A DNA stretch of 64,000 nt, taken from Bacillota bacterium (GTDB lineage Bacteria > Bacillota > Clostridia > Christensenellales > SZUA-584). The notes under the pieces were generated by a model. The model searched no databases. It was not told the origin of the DNA and saw nothing but the letters and a program-made list of their open reading frames with translations. The translations under genes and the position numbers were made by a program. Of the stretch, positions 41,174 through 49,524 are shown piece by piece. Positions within the stretch are counted from its first letter, which is position 1. Each line of letters starts with the position of its first letter. The stretch lies in the NCBI GenBank assembly GCA_023397655.1, contig JAEWTW010000010.1, forward strand, positions 137,676-201,675, in the 5' to 3' direction.

Positions 41174-41457
41174 AAACTTCCTCCTCATATTATAACCGCC
41201 CGCCGCCGTGGGATGATCCTGACGCGTCGGCTTTTTATCTGTGTGTATTAAAAAACACCAACAGCACCATTATAGTGAATGGAAATGCGATACACAATAG
41301 CAAAACGAGGAATTGAGAGTTTGTGCGGAAAAATGGGGACGAATTCCGCGGAATCACGAGGAGTGCGCAAGAGGAGCCTGCCAGAACGGCACACGCAAGC
41401 AAGAAGCGGAGGTGAAATCCATAATGTCGCGCGCTTCGTCGTATCGGGATCAGTGGT

Positions 41458-42150
41458 TTACCGGCGGCGGCCTGACAGCATCGCGAAGCGCAGCACGTTG
41501 AGCAGCGCGACCAGCGTGGCTGCGACGTAGGTGAGCGCGGCGGCATTCAGCATCTTGCGCGCGCCGTACAGTTCATCATCAGTCAGCAGATTCTGCGCGG
41601 AGAGCGCGGCCATCGCACGGCGGGAGGCGTTGTATTCCACGGGCAGCGTGACCACCTGAAAAACGAATATGCCGAGAAAGATGTAGACCACGATGGATAT
41701 AATGTTGGAGTATCCCAGCAGCAAACCGAATATCAGCAGCGGCCACAGCAGATAGGACGCGAAGCTGACGACGGGCGCGAGCAGGCTGCGGATGCGCAGC
41801 GGGAAATAGCCCGCACCGTGCTGCAGCGCGTGGCCTGATTCGTGCGCGGCGATCGCGACGGCGGCCACTGAGCTGCCCGCGTAGTTGGCTTCAGACAGGT
41901 TGAGCGTGCGCTTTATCGGGTTGTAGTTGTCGGAAAGCCGGCCCTGCTGCGCGCTGATCTGCACGTTCTGCAGCCCGCTGGCGAAGAGTATGCGCGAGGC
42001 CATCTCGTGGCCGGTGATGCCGCTCATCACTGGCATTTTGGAATAGTTGCTGTACGAACGGTTCACTTTGGACTGTGCCCAGATGGCGACGATGATGCCG
42101 GGAATCATCAGCAGCATCGTCCAGTCCCAGTATAAATACGAATATATCAT
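41458..42150 (-). CDS. Zinc-dependent membrane metallopeptidase (YugP-like)
   Basis: 230 residues. Membrane helices at the N-terminus (about 5-25) and in the C-terminal half (about 120-165). The zinc site is AIAAHESGHALQH, a HExxH variant HESGH. MSGITGHEMASRIL and NLSEANYAGSSVAAVA are family hallmarks. Protease targets are unknown. Its ATG overlaps the stop of the Gx-transporter-like gene by four bases, so they form one operon with the NusG-II protein. Confidence 0.88.
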   Translation of the reverse strand: MIYSYLYWDWTMLLMIPGIIVAIWAQSKVNRSYSNYSKMPVMSGITGHEMASRILFASGLQNVQISAQQGRLSDNYNPIKRTLNLSEANYAGSSVAAVAIAAHESGHALQHGAGYFPLRIRSLLAPVVSFASYLLWPLLIFGLLLGYSNIISIVVYIFLGIFVFQVVTLPVEYNASRRAMAALSAQNLLTDDELYGARKMLNAAALTYVAATLVALLNVLRFAMLSGRRR

Positions 42151-42716
42151 CTGACACCTCCCGGATCTGTTTGTAGTTTATGCGGCGCACGCTCTTTGAT
42201 ATTCAAAGCGCCGGCCGCGCGCGTGAACGTGGTGTGCGCAACAATGCCGGTGATGGTGCCGGACACCGCGCCCACCGCGATCAGCACGAACGCGTAGTAA
42301 AACAAATTTGTTTCGCCCGTCAGCAGCACGGCGACGCATACCTGCGATATGTTGTGCGTGACTGCGCCGATCATTGATATGCCGACGAGGCTGAGCGGTT
42401 TGACAAAACGCATTGCCGCCGCCATCATCAGTATGCTGAGCAGCGCGCCGGGCGCGGAATACAGGAACATGCCGAGGCCGCCTGAGAACAGCGCTGCAAG
42501 GAACGTCCGCAGCAGGCCGACGACCAGCGCGGAGGGCACCGAAAAATAGGTCAGTATGAACATCGATATGATGTTGGCAAGGCCCAGCTTTACGCCGGGG
42601 ATGGGCAGCGGTATCAGCGCGCCCAGCATGTTTTCCACCACGGCGAGCACCAGCGATATGGCGAGCAGTGCGGAAAGTGTGGCGATACGGCGGGCCGACA
42701 TGGTGTTATTCCGCAA
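42147..42716 (-). CDS. Gx transporter family membrane protein (heptaprenyl diphosphate synthase component I-like)
   Basis: 189 residues. A TTG start is chosen because GGAGG lies nine bases upstream; the next in-frame ATG would be 24 bases away. About six hydrophobic segments with PGVKLGLANIISMFIL, the hallmark of the Hpre_diP_synt_I/Gx transporter family. Such genes commonly neighbour NusG-domain-II proteins in Firmicutes, as here (11-base overlap). The transported compound is unknown. Confidence 0.85.
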   Translation of the reverse strand: MRNNTMSARRIATLSALLAISLVLAVVENMLGALIPLPIPGVKLGLANIISMFILTYFSVPSALVVGLLRTFLAALFSGGLGMFLYSAPGALLSILMMAAAMRFVKPLSLVGISMIGAVTHNISQVCVAVLLTGETNLFYYAFVLIAVGAVSGTITGIVAHTTFTRAAGALNIKERAPHKLQTDPGGVR

Positions 42717-43074
42717 TGGTATCCACCTCCTGCTGAGCGCCCGCCGCCCCTTCGATGGTGACGGACACGTGGTTGGGCAGGCAGGCCGCGCTGGAGCCGG
42801 GGCTCTTCAGCCAGCCGGCATGGATGCATTCCTTGCCGGGGCAGTCCGACTCGATGAACGCGATAGCCCCTTCTTTGATTTGCAGCAGGACGTCACCCAC
42901 CCAGAAGGTCTGGTCCACGCCAAGGTCCACGCGCCGGGCGACGTTACCGTCCAGCCGCACCACGGCGGTATCACCCGCAGCGCCCGCGCCGGACATGGCA
43001 AAAATGCCCGTCGCCGCAATGGCGATGAGCAGTATGAAAAGGACAATATCCGCTTTTTTGATGATGTGTTTCAT
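42706..43074 (-). CDS. NusG domain II-containing protein
   Basis: 122 residues from the ATG at 43074. One membrane segment at the start (ADIVLFILLIAIAATGIFAM), then a NusG-II-like beta domain: DCPGKECIHAGWLKSPGSSAACLPNHVSVTI, with conserved cysteines, facing the outside. A start 13 codons earlier is possible; neither has a strong ribosome site. These proteins neighbour Gx transporters and flavin-linked redox genes in many Firmicutes; function unknown. Confidence 0.85.
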   Translation of the reverse strand: MKHIIKKADIVLFILLIAIAATGIFAMSGAGAAGDTAVVRLDGNVARRVDLGVDQTFWVGDVLLQIKEGAIAFIESDCPGKECIHAGWLKSPGSSAACLPNHVSVTIEGAAGAQQEVDTIAE

Positions 43075-43309
43075 TCGACCGTAACAATACTCTTTCCCGG
43101 GTTTCAACTTCATGCCCGCAGCGCCATGCCATCATATATCAGTACACTTGATGCATCCACTATTAATATTTCTTAGCATTATTATAAAGTCTGGCTGCAT
43201 CCGGTGCAATATTTACGCGATGTAAATAGTCCTGATATAAGGGAAGAATTGTTGAATAAAATGTGAACATTGTTTTCGCTCATTGACTTGGGCACCCAAA
43301 TCGGATAAT

Positions 43310-43329
43310 GTAAGTAAGCACTTACTTAC
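43310..43329. promoter_or_regulatory. Perfect palindromic operator before the tetR gene
   Basis: GTAAGTAAG (43310-43318) and CTTACTTAC (43321-43329) separated by CA, 15 bases before the TetR ATG. GATAAT (43304-43309) overlaps its left edge, and TTGACT (43283-43288) lies 15 bases further up, so repressor binding would block transcription. Confidence 0.8.
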
Positions 43330-43344
43330 TAAGGCGGTGGAGAG

Positions 43345-43908
43345 ATGGGAACAAAAGAGAAAATAATGGAAGCCGCGCGCGAGCTGTTTGAACAAAAAGG
43401 GTTTGCGGCAGCCACGACTAAGGAGATAGCCGCGCTGGCTGGCGTGTCAGAGGTGACGCTGTTCCGGCATTTCGAGTCGAAAAGGAGTTTGTTCAATGAA
43501 ACACTGCACGGCTGCCTGCACCCTTACACGGTGGAGGATTATCTGAAACACGGCGTGACGTATGATCTGCGGACAGATTTGAAGCATATTGGCTACGATA
43601 TGCTGAATACATACAAGAAGAATGCACCGCTGATACGGATGGTGATGCGTGACAAAGTCCGTGAATCCCCGCCGGAGCGGGACGCGCGCAAGAATGAGCA
43701 GCATGCGCTGCACAGTTTGCTGAGGTATTTCACGGCGATGCAGGAGGCAGGGCACTTAAACGCCGAGCCCGAAATGGCGATGAAGCTCTATACCACCAAC
43801 ATCATGGGGCACTTTTTCAGAGGGATGCACGGAATGGCGCCCGACGAGAAGGACGACAGGTATTTTGACTGGATGCTGGATAAGATTATCAGTATTCTGG
43901 AGAAATAA
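43345..43908 (+). CDS. TetR-family repressor of an ABC exporter
   Basis: 187 residues. N-terminal helix-turn-helix: KEKIMEAARELFEQKGFAAATTKEIAALAGVSEVTLFRHFESKRSLF. The C-terminal ligand domain is helical and unlike any I can name. A perfect palindrome precedes it, and the two half-transporter genes start 33 bases after it, so it most likely represses itself and the exporter until a drug or metabolite binds. Confidence 0.93.
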   Translation: MGTKEKIMEAARELFEQKGFAAATTKEIAALAGVSEVTLFRHFESKRSLFNETLHGCLHPYTVEDYLKHGVTYDLRTDLKHIGYDMLNTYKKNAPLIRMVMRDKVRESPPERDARKNEQHALHSLLRYFTAMQEAGHLNAEPEMAMKLYTTNIMGHFFRGMHGMAPDEKDDRYFDWMLDKIISILEK

Positions 43909-43941
43909 AGATTTTCAATTTCAATGGAGAAAGGATAGTTT

Positions 43942-45669
43942 ATGGGTAAGCTTTTTAAGTATTTGAAGCCCTACAGATGGCAGGCTCTGATCGTGGTGCT
44001 GCTGACCACGGTGCAGGCGCTCTCCCAGCTTTATCTGCCCAACCTCATGTCCGACATTGTGAACAAGGGCGTGGTGGGCAAGGACATCAGCTTCATCATT
44101 CAGACGGGACTGGTGATGCTGGGATACACATTGATCGTGACAGTGTGCACGGTGCTGGCACGGCTTTTTTCGTCCAGAACGGCTGTCGGGTTCGCGAAGG
44201 ACATCCGGCGGGATATTTTCAAAACGGTGGAGGGCTACTCGCTGGGCGAGTTTGACAAGATCGGCACCGCGTCGCTGATTACGCGGTCCACCAACGATGT
44301 GACGCAGATCATGAACGTGATGGTGATGATACTCTCGATGCTGCTGGCCGCGCCCATTACGGCGGCGGGCGGCATCGTGATGGCGCTGCAGAAGGACGCT
44401 GGGCTCTCGTGGCTGATCGTGGTCATCATCGTGCTGATGTCGGCGGTGATACTCGCGATCGCTCTCAAGGTGATGCCGCTGTTCAAGTCGCTGCAGAAGA
44501 AGATAGACCGGGTGAACCTGGTGCTGCGCGAGAACCTGACCGGCATGCGCGTGATCCGCGCGTTCAACAAGACGCAGTTTGAACAGGCGCGGTTTGATGA
44601 GGCCAATGCCGACCTGACCAATACGTCCGTCGCGGCACACCGCTGGATGAGCCTGATGTTTCCATCCATCATGATAGTGCTGAACCTCGCAACGGTGGCG
44701 GTGCTGTGGTTCGGCGGGCATCTGGTGGATACAGGTGCGACGCAGGTGGGCGATCTGATGGCGTTTCAGCAGTACGTGATGCAGGTGATGTTCGCGCTGA
44801 TCATGGCGACGATGATGTTTGTCATGCTGCCTCGGGCGCAGGCGTCCGCCGAGCGCATCAATGAAATATTCGCGCTGGAATCCAGCGTGAAGGACAACAC
44901 GGATAAAGCGCCCGAGACGGCGATCAAGGGACAGGTGGAGTTCAATAACGTCAGCTTCAGCTACCATGGCGCGCAGGAACCTGCGATATCCGGCATTTCG
45001 TTTTTGGCGAAGCCGGGCGAGGTGACGGCGATCATCGGCAGCACGGGCTCCGGCAAGTCGACGCTGGTGAAGCTGATACCGCGGTTTTACGACACGGGTG
45101 AAGGCCAGGTGCTGGTGGACGGCGTAAATGTCAAGGATTACCCGCAGGAGGCACTGCGCCAGCTCATCGGCTTCGTGCCGCAGAAGGTGAGTCTGGTCTC
45201 CGGCACCATCGCCAGCAACATTCGATATGGTAAGGAGGACGCGACGGACGAGGAGATAAAAGCCGCGCTGCACACCGCACAGGCGGAGGAGTTCGTGTCC
45301 GGGCTGGAGGAAGGTATAGAAGCGCCGGTGGCGCAGGACGGCACCAACTTCTCGGGCGGCCAGAAGCAGCGGCTGTCCATTGCGCGGGCGCTGGTCAGAA
45401 ACCCTGAGGTGTATATATTCGACGACAGCTTCTCCGCGCTGGACTTCAAGACGGACGCGAAGCTGCGGCAGGCGCTGGCGGCAAAGACCACGGACGCGAC
45501 GGTCATCATCGTTGCGCAGCGGGTGAGCACCGTGATGAATGCGGACAACATCATCGTACTGGATGAGGGAAGGATAGCCGGGCAGGGACGGCATAAGGAG
45601 TTAATGAGCAGCTGTGAGACGTATCGCGAGATCGTGTCGTCGCAGCTGGGTCTGGAGGAACTGGCATGA
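43942..45669 (+). CDS. ABC exporter half, degenerate ATP site subunit
   Basis: 575 residues: six-helix membrane domain (about 1-310) and ATPase domain (about 330-575). Walker A GSTGSGKS and signature SGGQKQR are intact, but Walker B reads VYIFDDSFSALD, with Asp where the catalytic Glu normally stands. This is the usual pattern of the weak-site partner in heterodimeric multidrug exporters of Firmicutes. ATG has GGAGAAAGGA upstream. The stop overlaps the next ABC gene (ATGA), so the two halves are made together. Confidence 0.94.
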   Translation: MGKLFKYLKPYRWQALIVVLLTTVQALSQLYLPNLMSDIVNKGVVGKDISFIIQTGLVMLGYTLIVTVCTVLARLFSSRTAVGFAKDIRRDIFKTVEGYSLGEFDKIGTASLITRSTNDVTQIMNVMVMILSMLLAAPITAAGGIVMALQKDAGLSWLIVVIIVLMSAVILAIALKVMPLFKSLQKKIDRVNLVLRENLTGMRVIRAFNKTQFEQARFDEANADLTNTSVAAHRWMSLMFPSIMIVLNLATVAVLWFGGHLVDTGATQVGDLMAFQQYVMQVMFALIMATMMFVMLPRAQASAERINEIFALESSVKDNTDKAPETAIKGQVEFNNVSFSYHGAQEPAISGISFLAKPGEVTAIIGSTGSGKSTLVKLIPRFYDTGEGQVLVDGVNVKDYPQEALRQLIGFVPQKVSLVSGTIASNIRYGKEDATDEEIKAALHTAQAEEFVSGLEEGIEAPVAQDGTNFSGGQKQRLSIARALVRNPEVYIFDDSFSALDFKTDAKLRQALAAKTTDATVIIVAQRVSTVMNADNIIVLDEGRIAGQGRHKELMSSCETYREIVSSQLGLEELA

Positions 45670-47717
45670 GTGAGACGAATAAAAATACGGGCAGCAAGGG
45701 AATGCCGATGGGCAGAGGCCGCGGCGGACGCGGCCCCGGCGGGCCGGGCGGACACGGCCAAGGTATGCCGGTGGAGAAGGCGAAGAACTTCAAGTCGGGA
45801 TTTGTCCGGCTGATGAAGTATCTCACGCTGCACAAGGTGGCGCTGGCCATTGTGATCGTCACGGCGATCGGCAGCGCGGTGTTTTCGATATTCGGCCCGA
45901 AGATACTGGGCCGGGCGACGACGGAGCTGTTTGCGCCGATGTCAGCCAAGGTGGAGGCGTTTACAGAGCTTGAGGAGATACTGCCCGCGGACGTGGTTGA
46001 TCAGATCAGCAGCGGAGAAATACCGCAGGACGAGATCATGTCGGTGATTCAGCAGAACGTGGACATGACGAAGCCGGAAAATGTGGCAATATTACAGGAG
46101 ACGTACCAGAAGTTTCAGGCAGCCAGTGAACAAAGAATAGATTTCGCTAAGATCGGCGGTATACTGCTGACGGTTATCATACTGTATCTGATCAGCGGGC
46201 TGTTCACCTTCCTGATGAACTTCGTGATGGCGAAAACGTCGCAGCAGGTGGTATACGACATGCGGCGGCAGGTGGACGAGAAGCTCAGCAGGCTGCCGCT
46301 CAAGTACTTTGACGGCCGTACGCACGGCGAGATACTGTCCCGCGTGACCAACGATATCGACACGATCTCCACCACGCTCTCGCAGGGGCTGACGCAGGTG
46401 ATCTCCTCTGTGGTGATGCTGGTGGGCATACTGGTGATGATGTTCACCATATCGTGGGTGATCACGCTGGTGGCACTGGTGGCGCTGCCGATGAGCTTCA
46501 TACTGATACAGATCATCGTGAAGCGTTCGCAGAAGTTCTTCAAGGGGCAGCAGCAGGAGATCGGCCATGTGAACGGCCACGTGGAAGAGATGTATGGCGC
46601 GCACACGGTGGTGAAGGCGTTCGGCAAGGAATCGGAAAGCGTTGCGAAGTTTGACGAGATCAACGAACGGCTGTACACGGTGGGCTGGAAGGCGCAGTTT
46701 CTCTCTGGCATCATGATGCCGCTGATGAACTTCGTCAGTAATCTGATATATGTGGTGGTATGCGCGGTGGGCGGCATCATGGTCATCAACGGCCAGATCA
46801 CCATCGGCGACGTGCAGGCATTCATCCAGTATTCACGGCAGTTCACACAGCCGCTGATGCAGGTGGCACAGATCGCCAATACGCTGCAGTCTACCGTGGC
46901 CGCGGCGGAGCGCGTGTTCGAGGTGCTGGACGAGGAGGAGATGCCCGCGGACAGCCACGACAACGTGATTGAGTTTCCCAAGGGCGCTGTGCAGTTCGAC
47001 CATGTGTCGTTCGGCTACAACCCGGGCGTGACCATCATCAAGGATATGAACCTCACCGTGAAGCCGGGCGACGTGGTGGCCATTGTGGGGCCGACGGGCG
47101 CAGGCAAGACGACGCTGGTGAACCTGTTGATGCGTTTCTACGACGTGGACGAGGGCAGCATTTTGGTGGATGGTGTGGACATTCGCACGCTGCCGCGGGA
47201 GGATTTGCGCAAGGAGTTCGGCATGGTGCTGCAGGACACGTGGCTGTTCGGCGGCACGATATACGAGAACATCAAATACGGCAGGGCAGACGCGACGGAC
47301 GAGGAGATTTACCGCGCGGCAAAGATGGCGCACGCGGATCATTTCATCCGCACGCTGCCGGACGGCTATGATACGGTGCTGAACGAGGAAGCGTCCAACA
47401 TATCGCAGGGGCAGCGGCAGCTGATCACCATTGCGCGCGCATTGCTGGCCGACCCGCCGGTGCTGATACTGGACGAGGCAACGAGCAGTGTGGATACGCG
47501 TACCGAGGCGTACATTCAGAATGCGATGATCGCGCTGATGAAGGGGCGCACCAACTTTGTGATCGCGCACCGGCTGTCCACAATTCGCAATGCGTCCACG
47601 ATACTCGTGATGAACGAGGGGCGCATCATCGAGCAGGGCAACCACGCACAGCTGATGGCACAGAACGGGTTCTACGCCGATCTGTACAACAGCCAGTTCG
47701 CGGGAGCGGCGGTGTAA
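45666..47717 (+). CDS. ABC exporter half, catalytic subunit with Gly-rich N-terminus
   Basis: 683 residues. It opens with an unusual Gly/Arg-rich leader (about 10-35, RGRGGRGPGGPGG). A six-helix membrane domain with a large loop of about 90 residues after the first helix follows, then the ATPase domain. Walker A GPTGAGKTT, signature ISQGQRQ (SGGQ variant) and Walker B VLILDEAT with the catalytic Glu are present. With its partner it should form an exporter for drugs or lipids. Start is fixed by the ATGA overlap. Confidence 0.94.
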   Translation: MSETNKNTGSKGMPMGRGRGGRGPGGPGGHGQGMPVEKAKNFKSGFVRLMKYLTLHKVALAIVIVTAIGSAVFSIFGPKILGRATTELFAPMSAKVEAFTELEEILPADVVDQISSGEIPQDEIMSVIQQNVDMTKPENVAILQETYQKFQAASEQRIDFAKIGGILLTVIILYLISGLFTFLMNFVMAKTSQQVVYDMRRQVDEKLSRLPLKYFDGRTHGEILSRVTNDIDTISTTLSQGLTQVISSVVMLVGILVMMFTISWVITLVALVALPMSFILIQIIVKRSQKFFKGQQQEIGHVNGHVEEMYGAHTVVKAFGKESESVAKFDEINERLYTVGWKAQFLSGIMMPLMNFVSNLIYVVVCAVGGIMVINGQITIGDVQAFIQYSRQFTQPLMQVAQIANTLQSTVAAAERVFEVLDEEEMPADSHDNVIEFPKGAVQFDHVSFGYNPGVTIIKDMNLTVKPGDVVAIVGPTGAGKTTLVNLLMRFYDVDEGSILVDGVDIRTLPREDLRKEFGMVLQDTWLFGGTIYENIKYGRADATDEEIYRAAKMAHADHFIRTLPDGYDTVLNEEASNISQGQRQLITIARALLADPPVLILDEATSSVDTRTEAYIQNAMIALMKGRTNFVIAHRLSTIRNASTILVMNEGRIIEQGNHAQLMAQNGFYADLYNSQFAGAAV

Positions 47718-47806
47718 GTATAGGCAGGCTGTTCAGTCCTTCGGTGACTGCTATTGGCCGGTGACAGCCGCATACTTCAACTAATTATTAACTAAAAACT
47801 TACCTT

Positions 47807-47848
47807 AAAACGAAGAAGCGGCGTCTGATGATGCGGCTTTTTCGTTTT
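47807..47848 (+). terminator. Intrinsic terminator downstream of the ABC exporter
   Basis: AAAACGAA (47807-47814) / TTCGTTTT (47841-47848) with inner AAGC/GCTT pairing and a T-rich 3' arm. It may act in both directions. Confidence 0.65.
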
Positions 47849-47980
47849 AAATGAACGGTCTTGCGTCTTGACAAGCACGGTGTTGGGGTTTTAATCTTAT
47901 TGTTTGTAAACAATATGTGAAACACGCGAGTTATTAATATTTTAGTCTCATCTTTTGTGTATGATGGTAAAGAGGTAAAC

Positions 47981-48670
47981 ATGAGGTTCTGCCAGTTTGA
48001 AACGCACTGCCACACGGCGGAAACGAGCCCGTGCGGCGTGCTGAGCGCCGCTGAGATCGTGGACGGCATGAAAGCGGCCGGTTATGCCGGTACGTTTATC
48101 ACCGACCACTTTTATTCGCGGTATTTTGAGAAAGGGGCCATTGCGGATCTGCCGTGGGAAGAAAAGGCGCAGCAATACCTGTCCGGATACCGCGCAGCGA
48201 AAAAGCGCGGGGACGAAGTGGGCGTCAAGGTGTTTCTGGGGCTGGAGGTGCAGCCGGAAGATTCGCCGTTTGAGTTCCTCGTTTTCGGACCGGATGAGCA
48301 GTTTATCGTGGAAGAAGGGCCTTTTTACCGGCTGTCTACGCCCGAGTTCTACGCGAAGATGCACGAAAACGGATTTCTCGTTTTTCAGGCGCATCCGTAC
48401 CGCTTCGGACTATCGCCCGAAAACCCGGCGTATTTTGACGGCATAGAGATCGTCAACGCGCAGCCGCGGAACATCAGCCGGAACAAGCTCGCTTTGAAGT
48501 TTGCTCAGGATAACGATATTATGGTGATTGCGGGCGGCGATGTGCACATGGCCGGCGACATCGGGCGGTCCGGCATCATGCTGCCGGAGGACCTGGGCAG
48601 CGCGGCGGACTTCATTGAGTTCTATAAAAAGGTGAGAACGCCGGAACTGATCGTGACATTTGGCGTATGA
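47981..48670 (+). CDS. PHP-domain metal-dependent phosphoesterase
   Basis: 229 residues from the ATG at 47981, with AAAGAGGT upstream. PHP metal motifs: ETHCHTAETSPCG at the start, TDHFYS, QAHPYRFG, and GGDVHMAGDIG near the end. Such proteins cleave phosphate esters using two or three metals. The substrate is unknown. Followed by a small membrane/zinc-ribbon gene after 40 bases. Confidence 0.9.
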   Translation: MRFCQFETHCHTAETSPCGVLSAAEIVDGMKAAGYAGTFITDHFYSRYFEKGAIADLPWEEKAQQYLSGYRAAKKRGDEVGVKVFLGLEVQPEDSPFEFLVFGPDEQFIVEEGPFYRLSTPEFYAKMHENGFLVFQAHPYRFGLSPENPAYFDGIEIVNAQPRNISRNKLALKFAQDNDIMVIAGGDVHMAGDIGRSGIMLPEDLGSAADFIEFYKKVRTPELIVTFGV

Positions 48671-48710
48671 GACCGGCGGGGTTACCGTGACTTTTTAAGG
48701 GGTGAAGACA

Positions 48711-49085
48711 ATGTTTGGTAGGATGTTTCTCGGGCGCAACGGTCCCGACCAGCTATCCCTGGCCATGATGCTGCTGGCAATGGTATTGAGTTTCGTGCCG
48801 TGGACATATATGTTTGTTATATCGCTGACGCTGACCGGCGTTGCGGTTTGGCGCATGTTTTCGAGGAATATTGACAAGCGTCGGCGGGAAAATTTCGTGC
48901 TGATGAAGCTGGTTAATAATATCAAAACGTGGTATTATAGGATTAATGCGCGGCGGCAGCAGAACAAACAATACAGAATATTCAAGTGTCCCCAGTGCGG
49001 CCAAAAGCTTCGGGTGCCGCGGGGCAAGGGCAAGGTCGCCATCAAGTGTTCCAAATGCGGAAACAAGCTGATAAAAACCACTTAA
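48711..49085 (+). CDS. Small membrane protein with C-terminal zinc ribbon
   Basis: 124 residues from the ATG at 48711, with AAGGGG upstream. Two hydrophobic stretches (about 15-50) sit at the N-terminus. A basic stretch follows, then a zinc ribbon CPQCGQKLRVPRGKGKVAIKCSKCGNKL. The ribbon resembles those in Firmicute sensors and small regulators. Function unknown. Confidence 0.8.
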   Translation: MFGRMFLGRNGPDQLSLAMMLLAMVLSFVPWTYMFVISLTLTGVAVWRMFSRNIDKRRRENFVLMKLVNNIKTWYYRINARRQQNKQYRIFKCPQCGQKLRVPRGKGKVAIKCSKCGNKLIKTT

Positions 49086-49128
49086 AAGCCGCATGATGAT
49101 AAAACAAATGCAAAAAAGGGGTAAGGAT

Positions 49129-49332
49129 ATGGCAACAGTGAACAAGGATATGACAATCGGCGAGCTGCTGATGATGGACCGCGGCTGTGCTGTGGTGCTG
49201 ATGGAAGCCGGTATGCACTGCGTGGGCTGCCCGGCATCCGCGGGCGAAAGCATCGAGGAAGCGGCCGGAGTGCACGGATTTGATGTGAATGAATTGGTGG
49301 ACAAGCTCAACGCCTATTTTGATAACAAATAA
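49129..49332 (+). CDS. DUF1858-domain protein
   Basis: 67 residues from the ATG at 49129, with AGGGGTAAGGA upstream. Sequence VNKDMTIGELLMMDRGCAVVLMEAGMHCVGCPASAGESIEEAA is the DUF1858 pattern, with a CxxC pair (CVGC) related to ScdA/RIC N-termini. Often found beside redox or iron-sulfur genes. Here rubredoxin starts 18 bases later. Confidence 0.9.
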   Translation: MATVNKDMTIGELLMMDRGCAVVLMEAGMHCVGCPASAGESIEEAAGVHGFDVNELVDKLNAYFDNK

Positions 49333-49350
49333 AAGTGAGGAGAAAAACCT

Positions 49351-49509
49351 ATGAAGAAGTATGAATGCACAGTTTGCGGCTATGTGTATGACCCGGCTGA
49401 GGGTGATCCGGATAATGGTGTGGCACCCGGCACCGCATGGGAAAATGTTCCCGAAGATTGGGTTTGCCCGATGTGCGGCGCTTCCAAGGATATGTTCGAA
49501 GAAGTATAG
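49351..49509 (+). CDS. Rubredoxin
   Basis: 52 residues, full length. Both iron-binding loops are present: CTVCGYVYD and CPMCGAS, separated by the usual PDNGVAPGTAWENVPEDWV. Small one-electron carrier. GTGAGGAG precedes the ATG. It sits 15 bases before the FprA gene and should pass electrons to it for oxygen or nitric oxide reduction. Confidence 0.97.
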   Translation: MKKYECTVCGYVYDPAEGDPDNGVAPGTAWENVPEDWVCPMCGASKDMFEEV

Positions 49510-49524
49510 GCCCGGGAGTATTTC

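Noticed and set aside
40385..41251. Plus-strand frame opposite transketolase
   Set aside because: Antisense shadow; transketolase motifs are complete on the minus strand.
41343..41354. Palindrome ATTCCGCGGAAT between transketolase and the Zn-peptidase gene
   Set aside because: Only 12 bases, with no promoter or gene arrangement to support an operator; a chance occurrence cannot be excluded.
43921..45594. Long minus-strand frame opposite the first ABC gene
   Set aside because: His/Arg/Gln-rich sequence typical of the antisense of a GC-rich gene; the plus strand encodes a complete ABC exporter.
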